A stretch of 64,000 nt of DNA from Woeseiaceae bacterium (GTDB lineage Bacteria > Pseudomonadota > Gammaproteobacteria > Steroidobacterales > Woeseiaceae), in contig JAJFKT010000002.1 in NCBI GenBank assembly GCA_021773075.1, positions 1 to 64,000 on the forward strand, given 5' to 3'. The notes beneath the pieces are model-generated. The model had not been told where the DNA came from, did not search any database, and worked only from the letters and a program-made list of their open reading frames with translations. Below, in pieces: positions 1 through 8,751 of this stretch; position 1 is the stretch's first letter; each line of letters opens with the position of its first letter. Both the position numbers and the translations under genes were made by a program.

Positions 1-180
1 CAGGTCGCAGCGCCAGGCAAGCCATTTCGCGGTGCAATCGAGACCCCACTTGAGGCAAGCCCCACGTTCATCGAACTCGCGGATCATCACCAGCAGCTCA
101 TAGGTGGCGGCATTGATGTGTGTGCAGAGGTTCAAAATGCGTTTATCGAGCGCGTCGATGGGGGTCAGTTCAGCGGACAT
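1..180 (-). CDS. DUF222 / HNH endonuclease (13E12-like) family protein, N-terminal part only
   Basis: The reverse strand from the ATG at 180 is open for 60 codons to the window edge, so only the N-terminus is seen. It carries the stretch HINAATYELLVMIREFDERG followed by a Trp-rich LKWG...KWLAWRC segment, which I recognise as the start of the DUF222 domain usually followed by a C-terminal HNH nuclease. The catalytic part lies outside the window, so nuclease activity is inferred from the family. These proteins often occur in several copies per genome and are suspected of a selfish or repeat-like character. The gene follows polA in the same direction but is separated from it by 250 bp, so it probably has its own promoter. 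Confidence 0.75.
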   Translation of the reverse strand, partial: MSAELTPIDALDKRILNLCTHINAATYELLVMIREFDERGACLKWGLDCTAKWLAWRCDL

Positions 181-413
181 ATCAGGTCTCTCAGGGCGAG
201 TGTTGGAGTCCTTCTGATTATACCGTAGCAGCCCCTCTTATCCCATTATAAACAGTTAGTTAAGTCAATTTATCGTACATAAAAACTAAGCAAAATGACC
301 TGTTTTGAACGGCTGAGATTGGAGCTCCGTTTGCGCCGGGAGCAGCCGATAATTCAGGTGCGTGTCGAGGGAGATGTCGCGTACGACTACATGTGACCCT
401 GTGATTCAGATCA

Positions 414-429
414 AGTGACAACAGTCACA
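414..429. promoter_or_regulatory. CRP/FNR-family-like palindrome in the polA-DUF222 gap
   Basis: The sequence reads A-GTGA-CAACAG-TCAC-A, matching the CRP consensus TGTGA-N6-TCACA at every position but the first. It sits just past the polA stop and about 235 bp upstream of the DUF222 start. The same 5-bp arms could also fold as a weak hairpin after polA, but no T-run follows. The rest of the 181-430 gap is AT-rich from about 220 to 300 and shows no reading frame. Function is not established. Confidence 0.3.
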
Positions 430-430
430 T

Positions 431-3145
431 CTAATGCGCCTCGTCCCAGTTCAAACCGACACCTGCATCAACCTTAAGCGGCACGGAGAGCGTTGCCGCA
501 TCGTTCATTAGCTCAATGACGCGATCGCGAACGTCGGCCACGCTGTCTTTCTCGACTTCGAAAACGAGTTCATCGTGAACCTGCATAATCATGCGTGCCG
601 GCGCCCTCTCATCCTGCAGCCATCGATGCACAGAAATCATCGCGCGCTTGATAATGTCAGCCGCCGTCCCTTGCATCGGTGCGTTAATCGCGGTGCGTTC
701 GGCGTACTGGCGGCGGTTGGCATTCCGGGCGTTGATTTCCGGGAGGTACAAACGGCGACCGAAGACCGTTTCGACAAAGCCGTTGGCAGCAGCCTTCTCC
801 CGAATGCCATCCATGTACGCTTTGACACCCGGATATCGGTCGAAATAAAGATTCACATACTCTTGTGCCTCGCCACGACCGATGCCGAGTTGCTTGGCCA
901 GGCCGAATGCGGACATGCCGTACATCAAGCCGAAATTGATGGCTTTCGCCGAACGACGCTGATCATCGGTGACGTCGTCGAGCGCCATGCCGAATACCTC
1001 GGCCGCGGTCGCCTGATGTACGTCGCGATCGTCTGTAAAGGCTTGTACAAGCCCAGGGTCCGCCGATAGGTGGGCCATGATGCGCAACTCGATCTGCGAG
1101 TAGTCGGCCGCGAGCAGGACCTGCCCTTCGGGCGCAATGAATGCTTGTCGAATTCGGCGACCTTCCGGGGTTCTGATAGGAATATTCTGCAGATTGGGGT
1201 CGGTCGATGAGAGCCGACCCGTTGCGGCTACCGCCTGATGATAGGAGGTGTGGATTCGTCCCGTACTCTCTGCAATCTGAAGCGGCAATTTATCGGTGTA
1301 GGTGCTCTTGAGTTTACTGACACTGCGGTAGTCGATGATCACCGCCGGTAGTTCATAGTCATTTGCGAGCTCGACAAGCACGTCCTCGGCCGTTGACGGT
1401 TGACCTTTTGGCGTTTTACGAATAACCGGCAAACCCTGCTTTTCAAAGAGAATCTGCTGCAATTGTTTGGGCGAGCCAAGGTTGAACGGTCCCCCGGCAA
1501 GCTCATGGGCCTGCGCCTCCAGCTCGATCATCTTCTTGGCAAGCTCGCCGCTTTGCCTGCTCAGCATCTTGCGGTCAACCAGCACACCGGTTTCTTCCAT
1601 CTCAAGCAATATCGGCACCAAGGGTTGCTCAATATCGGTGTAGACGCTTCGCAGTGCGTCGTGCTCGCCGAGCTGCTTCCACAGAGTTTGGTGCAGCTGC
1701 AACGTGATGTCTGCGTCTTCGGCCGCATAGGGTGCAGCAGTTTCGAGATCAATCTGATTGAAGGTCAGTTGCTTGGCGCCCTTGCCAGCGACATCTTCGT
1801 AATGGATCGTCTCGCGCCCCAGGTATTGCCGAGCAACCGAATCCATGTCGTGGCGCGTTGCGACACTGTTGAGAACATAGGACTCCAGCATCGAATCAAA
1901 TTGCATGCCTCGCAGTGCAATATCGTAGCGAGCGAGTATGTGTGCGTCGTACTTGAGGTGATGACCCACCTTCTTCTTGCTGTCGTCCTCGAGCCAGGGC
2001 TGGAGCTTTCGCAAGACCTCGTCGCGCGCAAGTTGATCCGGCGCTCCGGGGTAGTCGTGCGCGACTGGGATGTAGGCAGCCTCATCCGCAGCGACAGAAA
2101 GAGACAGGCCCACAATCTCGGCCTGCATGTAATTGATGCTGGTCGTCTCGGTGTCGAAGGCGGTTAGCTTCGCTGTCTCGATTTTCCTGAGCCAGCGATC
2201 AAAGGCATCCCAGGTCAGGATAGTTTCGTAGTTTCGCGATTCGAAGGCCTCATCCTCGTCGCTGTCCGACGCTGCCGTTGGAGCAACAGCCCGGCCGTCT
2301 TCCTCATCGAGCTGGTTCAGCATTGAGCGTAGCTCGAATTGACCATAGAGTTCACGGAGCCGAGCCGTATCTGCAGGTGTTGGTGCGAGCTCCGCAACAC
2401 CCGAATCGAGCTCAAGATCTTCGCGTATGGTCGCCAGCTCCTGTGACAAACGCAATTGATCAACGTTCTCTCGCAGGCTGTCACCGACCTTGCCCTTAAT
2501 CTTATCCGCGTTTTCCACAATGCCATCTGCACTGCTGTAGAGATTGAGCCACTTCGCGGCGGTCTTGGCTCCGACTTTCGGCACGCCTGGTATATTGTCT
2601 GACGCGTCTCCTACCAGTGCCAGGTAGTCGATGATCTGTTCCGGAAATACATCGAATTTGGCTTTCACGCCGTCGCGGTCTAGGCGTGAATCGTTCATGG
2701 TATTAATCAACGTGACATTTTGATTCACAAGCTGGGCGAGGTCCTTGTCACCGGTTGAAACGAGAACGCTCATGCCGGCTTCTGACGCATTCTTGCAAAG
2801 CGTACCAATGACATCGTCAGCTTCGACGCCGGCGACGCGCAGAAGTGGCAGCCCCATGGCCTCAACAGCATCGAGAATGGGTTGAACCTGCGAGCGCAAC
2901 TCATCGGGCATCGGCGGGCGATTGGCTTTGTAATCGGCGTACAAGTCGTCGCGAAAGGTTTTTCCGGGCGCATCGAAAACAACCGCGACATGCGGCGCTT
3001 GCTCTTCACGCAATAGTTTTTGGATCATCGATAGAACGCCGTGCAGCGCACCAGTCGGCTCACCATGACTGTTCGTCAGTGGTGGCAGCGCGTGAAACGC
3101 ACGGTACAGATACGATGACCCGTCAATAAGGACGAGGTCGGTCAT
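431..3145 (-). CDS. polA: DNA polymerase I
   Basis: DNA polymerase I, which fills gaps during repair and removes Okazaki primers. The 904-residue chain has the three expected parts: an N-terminal 5'-3' exonuclease (about 1-290, with VEADDVIG), a 3'-5' proofreading domain whose motif I keeps the acidic pair (DTETT), and the polymerase domain. Motif A (ADYSQIELR), motif B (RRSAKAINFGLMYG) and motif C (VHDELVFE) are intact. The length is close to that of E. coli Pol I. The ATG at 3145 is preferred over an in-frame TTG one codon upstream. The gene begins 3 bases after the lptM stop, so the two are probably co-transcribed. Proofreading should be active because the exonuclease acids are kept. Confidence 0.97.
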   Translation of the reverse strand: MTDLVLIDGSSYLYRAFHALPPLTNSHGEPTGALHGVLSMIQKLLREEQAPHVAVVFDAPGKTFRDDLYADYKANRPPMPDELRSQVQPILDAVEAMGLPLLRVAGVEADDVIGTLCKNASEAGMSVLVSTGDKDLAQLVNQNVTLINTMNDSRLDRDGVKAKFDVFPEQIIDYLALVGDASDNIPGVPKVGAKTAAKWLNLYSSADGIVENADKIKGKVGDSLRENVDQLRLSQELATIREDLELDSGVAELAPTPADTARLRELYGQFELRSMLNQLDEEDGRAVAPTAASDSDEDEAFESRNYETILTWDAFDRWLRKIETAKLTAFDTETTSINYMQAEIVGLSLSVAADEAAYIPVAHDYPGAPDQLARDEVLRKLQPWLEDDSKKKVGHHLKYDAHILARYDIALRGMQFDSMLESYVLNSVATRHDMDSVARQYLGRETIHYEDVAGKGAKQLTFNQIDLETAAPYAAEDADITLQLHQTLWKQLGEHDALRSVYTDIEQPLVPILLEMEETGVLVDRKMLSRQSGELAKKMIELEAQAHELAGGPFNLGSPKQLQQILFEKQGLPVIRKTPKGQPSTAEDVLVELANDYELPAVIIDYRSVSKLKSTYTDKLPLQIAESTGRIHTSYHQAVAATGRLSSTDPNLQNIPIRTPEGRRIRQAFIAPEGQVLLAADYSQIELRIMAHLSADPGLVQAFTDDRDVHQATAAEVFGMALDDVTDDQRRSAKAINFGLMYGMSAFGLAKQLGIGRGEAQEYVNLYFDRYPGVKAYMDGIREKAAANGFVETVFGRRLYLPEINARNANRRQYAERTAINAPMQGTAADIIKRAMISVHRWLQDERAPARMIMQVHDELVFEVEKDSVADVRDRVIELMNDAATLSVPLKVDAGVGLNWDEAH

Positions 3146-3148
3146 CAA

Positions 3149-3334
3149 TTATTCCGTATCAGACGATTCTGTATTTTCTTGTTCTTCTTCGGACTCTTCG
3201 CTCGCGTCGGGGTTCGAAGGCGGCACTGCCATCGTGCTCGGATTGCCGGGAATATAGAGCGGTCCGCTCTGGCCACAGCCGGAAAAGAGAAACATTGATG
3301 CAAGTACGGCCAGTAAAAACGTCAGGCGTTTCAT
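3149..3334 (-). CDS. lptM: LptM-like small lipoprotein (YifL family)
   Basis: A 61-residue lipoprotein. The N-terminus MKRLTFLLAVLASMFLF ends in the lipobox FSGC. The lipidated cysteine is followed by GQSGPLYIPG, the signature of the YifL/LptM family, which assists oxidative maturation of the LptD translocon at the outer membrane. The remaining tail is a low-complexity, very acidic Ser/Glu stretch. In many relatives this gene sits beside lysA; here it lies between argH and polA, so the neighbourhood says nothing about function. A TATAAT-like -10 lies about 40 bases upstream of its start. Confidence 0.8.
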   Translation of the reverse strand: MKRLTFLLAVLASMFLFSGCGQSGPLYIPGNPSTMAVPPSNPDASEESEEEQENTESSDTE

Positions 3335-3373
3335 GTCGTAGACCTTTCGGTGATGATGGATTGTGGTTGCTCG

Positions 3374-3379
3374 ATTATA
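3374..3379 (-). promoter_or_regulatory. Candidate -10 element for lptM-polA
   Basis: The reverse strand reads TATAAT exactly, in the 69-bp gap between the argH stop and the lptM start. No convincing -35 hexamer sits 16-18 bases upstream, so only the -10 is claimed. If real, lptM-polA could be transcribed apart from the arginine genes. Confidence 0.35.
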
Positions 3380-3403
3380 GAGCGAGCGCCGACGAATAGG
3401 GCA

Positions 3404-4588
3404 TCATTTTGCGTATTGTTTGGCGACTTGTTTGTACGCGTCCCGAAATGGAATGCCCTTATCCCGGACCAGACGGTAGGCTTCGGCCGTTGCGAAGATT
3501 CCGGCATCGAGTTCGATGTTTTCGGGAAGGAATTTCAATCCCTCCAGTACGTAGGCCATGATGTCGACACTTTCGATAGCCAGGTCGATAGACCGAAACA
3601 GCGGTGACTTAAGCCGCTGCAGATCACGGTGATAGCCCGATGGCAGTTTCGCGGTGATCATCAATGACTCGTCGAGGCAGGCTTGCGTCGTAGCAGACGA
3701 TGCCCTTAGCAGTTCCAGAACATCAGGGTTTCGTTTTTGCGGCATGATCGATGAACCGGTCGTTACCTCGGCGGCGAGCGAGATGTAGGCAAACTCCTGT
3801 GTATAAAACATCAGGAGATCACTGGCCATGCGACTGAGGTCCTGCATTAGCAATGTAATTTCGAACAACAGCGAGCTTTCGGCTTTGCCTCGCGAAAGTT
3901 GGGCTGCGGTAACCGGCTGTTGCGTGCTATCGAACGCAAGTTTCGCTGTCGTCGATTCCCGATCAAGCGGCAGTCCCGGCGTACCGTAGCCAGCAGCGCT
4001 TCCCAATGGATTCTTGTTGATGCGTCTCTGAACCGCATTGAGACCGTCGCTTGCATCGGCGAAGCCCTCGTTGAATCCACCACACCACAGCGCGACTGTA
4101 GACGGCATCGCATGTTGCATATGGGTGTAACCGGGTATTTCGACATCACCCTGGCGATTGCTGAGATCGCTGATCGAAGCGCGCAAACCGCCAACGCGAT
4201 CAGCAAGGTCGCTGGCGGCGTCGCGTAAATACAGTCTGAGAGCAGTTAAGACTTGATCATTTCTGGAGCGGCCCAGATGCAGACGCCCACCAGTCGGCCC
4301 GATGGTATCGGTGAGCCTGGTTTCGAGCGCGGTGTGTGCATCCTCGTCTTGCAAGGTGATTTGCCAGTCACCGGCAGCGAATGTCTTCTTGAGCTCATTC
4401 AAGCCATCTCGAATCACGCTGCAATCGTCCGCACTGATCAGGTCCTGGTCGGCCAGCATTTCTGCGTGCGCGATAGAACCCCGAACGTCGTAGGGAACAA
4501 GGCGCGCGTCGAGCAGGTGGTCTTCGCCCGCCGTGTAGCGCAGCACGCGTTCGTCGAGCGGCAGGCCTTTCTCCCAGAGTCTGCTCAT
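3404..4588 (-). CDS. argH: Argininosuccinate lyase
   Basis: Splits argininosuccinate into arginine and fumarate, the last step of arginine synthesis. The 394-residue chain carries the fumarase/aspartase superfamily signature GSSIMPQKRNPD near residue 275 and the substrate loop LHLGRSRNDQV near 105. It is somewhat shorter than the 450-460 residues of E. coli ArgH, mainly at the C-terminus, as is common in Xanthomonas-type enzymes. Its ATG overlaps the argB stop (ATGA), so translation is likely coupled. It is the last arginine gene of the cluster. Confidence 0.95.
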   Translation of the reverse strand: MSRLWEKGLPLDERVLRYTAGEDHLLDARLVPYDVRGSIAHAEMLADQDLISADDCSVIRDGLNELKKTFAAGDWQITLQDEDAHTALETRLTDTIGPTGGRLHLGRSRNDQVLTALRLYLRDAASDLADRVGGLRASISDLSNRQGDVEIPGYTHMQHAMPSTVALWCGGFNEGFADASDGLNAVQRRINKNPLGSAAGYGTPGLPLDRESTTAKLAFDSTQQPVTAAQLSRGKAESSLLFEITLLMQDLSRMASDLLMFYTQEFAYISLAAEVTTGSSIMPQKRNPDVLELLRASSATTQACLDESLMITAKLPSGYHRDLQRLKSPLFRSIDLAIESVDIMAYVLEGLKFLPENIELDAGIFATAEAYRLVRDKGIPFRDAYKQVAKQYAK

Positions 4589-5511
4589 GACGTCGGACTT
4601 TGTTCGGCCTTGGTCAGGCCGCCGATATCGTCGACGACCAGTGTCCCGGTTCCTTCATTCGTAAATATCTCGAGAAGAATACTGTCGGGGATCTTGCTCG
4701 AAATGATGTGTACGCGTTGAACGCCGTTGGCTATTGCTGCCTCAATGGCCGCTGCCTTGGGCAGCATTCCGTCTGCGAGCTTGCCGGACTTTCGTAATTT
4801 TTTGAGTTCAGCACGATCGATGTAGCTGATGAGCGAATTGGGATCGTTGACATCCTCCAGAATGCCCGGGGCACCGGTCGCTAAAACCAGTTTCTCCGCG
4901 TCGAGTTCAGCGGCGATCGCCGCTGCGACTGTGTCTGCATTAATATTCAGAATCATGCCATGCTCGTCGCAGGAAATCGGGCTGACGACGGGCATCAAAC
5001 CATTATCGAGTTGCTTCCTGAGAATATCGGCATCGACGGTGTCGATATCGCCTACGAAGCCGTAATCAACCGACTCACCGTCACGGTCAACAGGCGGCCT
5101 TTTATGCGCGCTGATCAAACCCGCATCAACGCCGCTTATGCCGATGGCTGGAATTTGCAGATCACGACAGGTCGCGAGAATGCGTGTATTGATCTGTCCG
5201 CTTAACACCATCGTCGCGACGTTCATTGACTCGCTATCTGTGACGCGACGGCCGTCCACAAAAGTCGTATCGAGGCCTAAAGCAGCCGCGAGCTTCGTAG
5301 ATTGAGGTCCGCCACCATGAATCAGAACAACGCGAATGCCAACCTGATGCAAGATACCAACTTGCTCCATCAGAGCGCGCGTCTTCTCCGCGTCGGCAAA
5401 GACTTCACCACCCGCTTTGATGACAAACACCTTGCCTTTGAAAAGGCGGATGTATGGCGCGGCATGCTTCAGCGCGGAGACGACAATCGCGCGATCTTTC
5501 TTGATGCTCAT
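4585..5511 (-). CDS. argB: Acetylglutamate kinase
   Basis: Phosphorylates N-acetylglutamate, the second step of arginine synthesis. The 308-residue protein has the amino-acid-kinase fold motifs VIKAGGEV near 30 and HGGGPQ near 60, and a C-terminal nucleotide region (LNINADTVAAA). The N-terminal helix before the kinase core (ALKHAAPYIRLFKGK) is the kind found in arginine-inhibited hexameric enzymes, so feedback inhibition is inferred. Xanthomonas fuses this kinase to an acetyltransferase; no such GNAT domain is present here. The start is set at 5511, two bases past the argF' stop, because the longer frame upstream is low-complexity Arg/Ser sequence antisense-like to argF'. Confidence 0.95.
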   Translation of the reverse strand: MSIKKDRAIVVSALKHAAPYIRLFKGKVFVIKAGGEVFADAEKTRALMEQVGILHQVGIRVVLIHGGGPQSTKLAAALGLDTTFVDGRRVTDSESMNVATMVLSGQINTRILATCRDLQIPAIGISGVDAGLISAHKRPPVDRDGESVDYGFVGDIDTVDADILRKQLDNGLMPVVSPISCDEHGMILNINADTVAAAIAAELDAEKLVLATGAPGILEDVNDPNSLISYIDRAELKKLRKSGKLADGMLPKAAAIEAAIANGVQRVHIISSKIPDSILLEIFTNEGTGTLVVDDIGGLTKAEQSPTS

Positions 5512-5513
5512 AG

Positions 5514-6515
5514 TCAGTTTCCAAGCATTTGATGCAGGACCGCCATTTGCGCGAGCATACGATTTCGCGCTTCCGGAATTACAACACTGCGCGGCCCGTC
5601 GAGAATCTCGTCCGCGACGACGACGCCGCGACGCACAGGCAGACAATGCATGAAGCGGCATTCATCCTTCGCGTTGGCGAACCAGGGTTCGTCGACACAC
5701 CAATCGATGTGCTGCTCGCGCAATTTTTCATCGGCGAGTTTGTCGCCGTAATGACGCGTCGAGGACCAGGATTTGGCATAGATAATATGCGCGCCTTCCA
5801 TGGCCTCTGTTCTTTGCGCTGTTTCACGTACTGAGCCACCCGAGGCTTCCGCGGCTGCAGCGGCTTTCTGCATCAACGCCTCCGGCAGTTCGAAACCTTC
5901 CGGCCGGAGGACCGTGACATCCATGCCGCGCTTAGCGGCCATGTGAAGAGTCGCGGTTGGCACCGCAAGCGGCAACGGGCGTGGATGATAAGCCCAGCTC
6001 AGGACAAATTTTCCGCCATTCGCAGGAACACTCAGATCATTCATGGTCTTCCAGTCGGCGAGGCTTTGGCAGGGGTGGTTCATGGCCGATTCCATATTGA
6101 TGTATGGCGTGTCGACGAGATCGGTGAGCGCCCTGAACTCTTTTTCCTGCATGTCGGCCTCTAAGCTTTTACGTTCTGCAAATGCCCGGATGCCGATAGC
6201 ATCGCCGTAGGATGCAATGACTGGAATTGCTTCCCTGATATGTTCCGCCGCGGCGCCGTCCATAACGATGCCTGGTCGCGACTCGATACCGTGAATTGAC
6301 ATTTCGGGCGATATGACAAACGAGCCACCACCGAGGCGAGTCATAGCCGCTTGAAATGAAGCCAGCGTTCGAAGTGAAGGACTCAAGAAAAGCAGCGACA
6401 GGACCTTGCCCTTGAGAGCTTCAGGTTCCGGGTTTTTGTCAAGTCGGTCTGCTAGCGCAATCAAAGAAGCAATCTCTTCATTTGAGAAGTCTGCGAGATC
6501 ATTAAATGCCTTCAT
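5514..6515 (-). CDS. argF': N-acyl-ornithine carbamoyltransferase (acetyl- or succinylornithine type)
   Basis: Carbamoylates an N-acylated ornithine, so arginine synthesis runs through acylcitrulline. The 333-residue chain has a carbamoyl-phosphate loop SPSLRT near 45-50, VMDG near 84-87, NMESAMNHPCQSLAD near 140-154, and the HCLP motif at 290-293. The NMES...HPCQ and WAYHPRPLPLAV segments are those of the argF' family, not ordinary ornithine carbamoyltransferase. From memory of the Xanthomonas enzyme, Glu78 aligns with its specificity residue Glu92, while its carboxylated Lys302 is replaced by Val299. Acetyl versus succinyl preference therefore cannot be settled by eye. It lies 11 bases after argD. 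Confidence 0.88.
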   Translation of the reverse strand: MKAFNDLADFSNEEIASLIALADRLDKNPEPEALKGKVLSLLFLSPSLRTLASFQAAMTRLGGGSFVISPEMSIHGIESRPGIVMDGAAAEHIREAIPVIASYGDAIGIRAFAERKSLEADMQEKEFRALTDLVDTPYINMESAMNHPCQSLADWKTMNDLSVPANGGKFVLSWAYHPRPLPLAVPTATLHMAAKRGMDVTVLRPEGFELPEALMQKAAAAAEASGGSVRETAQRTEAMEGAHIIYAKSWSSTRHYGDKLADEKLREQHIDWCVDEPWFANAKDECRFMHCLPVRRGVVVADEILDGPRSVVIPEARNRMLAQMAVLHQMLGN

Positions 6516-6526
6516 CTTCTATTCCT

Positions 6527-7693
6527 TTAGTTCGTCGCTGGCGCGATGTTACTCAGCGCGTCCGCAAGGTGATCGATATGTCCGGATTCGAGTACCAGTG
6601 GCGCGAGTATACGTAATACCTCAGGGTCGCTGCTCGTGCCGGTCAGGATGTCGTGTTCAAGCAATGCATCACGTACCTCGACGGCAGGCCGATCACAGCG
6701 AAGGCCCAGCAGCAGACCCATACCTCTTATCCTGGTTACCGGGCCGAGGACGCACTTTTCGCGTATCTCGGCTTCGCAGCGCCGAACGTTGGCGAGCAAT
6801 TCTTCGGCTTCGATTGCGTCGATGGTTGCAGCGATGGCTGCTGCGGCAATCGGACCGCCGCCAAAAGTTGAGCCGAGATCGCCAGCGCCAAATTTCGCGG
6901 CAATAGCATGACTGCACAAAACAGCGCCACAGGGAATGCCGCCACCCAGCGCTTTTGCACTGGTCAGGATGTCCGGCTTTACGCTATGCGCCTGAACCGC
7001 GAAAAAATGACCGCAACGGCCCATTCCGGATTGCACTTCGTCGGCGATCAGCATTGCACCGTGTTCGTGCGTCTGCTCGCGCAATGCCTCCAGGAATTCC
7101 GTCGACAAGTCGTATGCGCCGGCAACACCTTGCACAGGCTCGAAAATAACCGCCGCGATATCATCGCCGATCATTTTCTCTGCTGCGCCAATGTCATCTC
7201 GCGGGATGAAATCAACCTCAAAGGGACGTGCGGGAAAGCCGTACCAGCGATCCGAATTCCAGGTAACAGCTGCTGCTGCTGCCGTACGTCCGTGGAAGCC
7301 CTGTGTTAAGGCCAGCACTTTTTTGCGTCCCGTTGTCATGCAGGCAATCCGCAACGCATTTTCGTTAGCCTCAGCGCCAGAGTTAACGAAAAATACTCGA
7401 TCAATTCCGTCAGGCGCAACGCGGGTCAATTTTTCCGCCGCCTCGGCGCGAATATCCAGAGCAACGGCGTTGCTTTGAAACAGCAATTTCTTACTTTGTT
7501 CGGTAATGGCTTCGACTAATCGTGGGTGTCCGTAACCCAGTGCCGCTACGGCATGGCCGCCGTAGAGATCGAGAATCCGTCGTCCATCCTTGGTGAAAAT
7601 ATCGCAACCGCTGGAGCGTTCGGGCACAAACGGCAGCTGACGGTAAACAGGTATTGTTACGGCGGCCTCACGAACTCGCGGATCCGTCATCAT
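6527..7693 (-). CDS. argD: Acetylornithine aminotransferase
   Basis: PLP-dependent class III aminotransferase converting N-acetylglutamate semialdehyde to N-acetylornithine. The 388-residue protein shows FVNSGAEANENALR near 105, the GFHGRT motif near 138, the cofactor-binding MLIADEVQSGMGRCG near 217, and the Schiff-base lysine in LTSAKALGGGIP near 250. The ATG at 7693 overlaps the argC stop (ATGA); an in-frame GTG two codons earlier and an ATG one codon later are alternatives. Many family members also act on succinyl substrates, which would suit an operon with either acyl form. Confidence 0.94.
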   Translation of the reverse strand: MMTDPRVREAAVTIPVYRQLPFVPERSSGCDIFTKDGRRILDLYGGHAVAALGYGHPRLVEAITEQSKKLLFQSNAVALDIRAEAAEKLTRVAPDGIDRVFFVNSGAEANENALRIACMTTGRKKVLALTQGFHGRTAAAAAVTWNSDRWYGFPARPFEVDFIPRDDIGAAEKMIGDDIAAVIFEPVQGVAGAYDLSTEFLEALREQTHEHGAMLIADEVQSGMGRCGHFFAVQAHSVKPDILTSAKALGGGIPCGAVLCSHAIAAKFGAGDLGSTFGGGPIAAAAIAATIDAIEAEELLANVRRCEAEIREKCVLGPVTRIRGMGLLLGLRCDRPAVEVRDALLEHDILTGTSSDPEVLRILAPLVLESGHIDHLADALSNIAPATN

Positions 7694-8751
7694 GTCCACC
7701 CCGGTGCCGCGGCGCTAAGGCCCGTTGTTTCGGGAAGGTTCCAGAGGCGGTTCATCCATTGCACAGCTCCGCCCGCTGCGCCTTTGACAAGATTATCGAT
7801 TGCACTCATGACAACGACAGAGTCACCGTCAGTCGCAACGCCGAGGTGACACATGTTGCTCGCCACGACGTTCTTGAGCTTAGGGGTCGCGGACACGACC
7901 GCAACGAATGGGCAATCCGAGTAAGCATCAGCATAAACGTCTCTCAGCTCTGCTTGGGTGATCGCGGCCTTTGCTTTCGCTTGTAAAGTAATGTGAATGC
8001 CTCTGGCAAAAGGCCCCGAATGCGGCACAAAATGCACGCGGGTTTCCCGGCCGCTGGCGGCTGTCGCGAGGCCCGCAACTTCGGGCGCGTGGCGATGAGC
8101 GAGAGGCTTGTAAGCATATAAGTTGCTGTTGCGTTCCGGGTGATGTGTGCCGGCCTGCGGACTACGCCCCGAGCCCGTGCTGCCAGTGATACCTGAAACA
8201 AAGACCTCAGCCTCGGTCAGTCCGGACCGCATTAAGGGGATGGCCGCGAGCAAGGTCGCTGTGGCGAAGCAGCCGGGGTGACCGATATGTGGCGTGCGAT
8301 GCATTGCGAGGTGCTCTGGTACAGCGCAGGTGAACTGCTCCAATAGCTGCGGTGCGCCGTGCTGCTGGCCATATACCGCCTCCCATGCGGACTGCTCGGA
8401 ATAGCGAAAATCTGCAGAAGAATCAACAATATGCATGTCCAATGATTTCTCTGCCGCGGCATCTATTGCGGCAGCAATGACTCCAGCTGACGCACCGTGG
8501 GGTGCTGCCGAAAACAGAGCAACACGACTGCCATCGTCAATTGACCTGAGCCAGTCATTGCGCGCGACGAAGCTGGCATCGTGCAGCACTTGCGACAGAT
8601 GCCCGAAAGTCGCAGCAATTGGCTGTCCAGTGCGACTGTCTGAGACTGCCGCGGCGAGTTCGAAGTCGGGGTGGGTATGAATGAGTCGCAGCAGCTCACC
8701 ACCAACGTAACCGCTGGCACCGAGAACGACGGCCTTGATCGAATCGCTCAC
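7690..8751 (-). CDS. argC: N-acetyl-gamma-glutamyl-phosphate reductase
   Basis: NADPH-dependent reduction of N-acetylglutamyl phosphate to the semialdehyde, the third step of arginine synthesis. The 353-residue chain begins with a Rossmann loop GASGYVGGELLRL and contains the active-site cysteine in HPGCFATATLLA (about 160). The later GITGSTGSGRSP and RVHFVPHSGPFARGIHITL segments fit the long type found in Xanthomonas and Vibrio. The start is GTG at 8751 and overlaps the preceding gene's TGA (GTGA), indicating translational coupling. Confidence 0.95.
   Translation of the reverse strand: MSDSIKAVVLGASGYVGGELLRLIHTHPDFELAAAVSDSRTGQPIAATFGHLSQVLHDASFVARNDWLRSIDDGSRVALFSAAPHGASAGVIAAAIDAAAEKSLDMHIVDSSADFRYSEQSAWEAVYGQQHGAPQLLEQFTCAVPEHLAMHRTPHIGHPGCFATATLLAAIPLMRSGLTEAEVFVSGITGSTGSGRSPQAGTHHPERNSNLYAYKPLAHRHAPEVAGLATAASGRETRVHFVPHSGPFARGIHITLQAKAKAAITQAELRDVYADAYSDCPFVAVVSATPKLKNVVASNMCHLGVATDGDSVVVMSAIDNLVKGAAGGAVQWMNRLWNLPETTGLSAAAPGWT

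Noticed and set aside
1400..2167. 255-codon plus-strand open frame inside polA
   Set aside because: It lies wholly antisense to well-conserved polA motifs and has no recognisable domain; long antisense frames are expected at this base composition.
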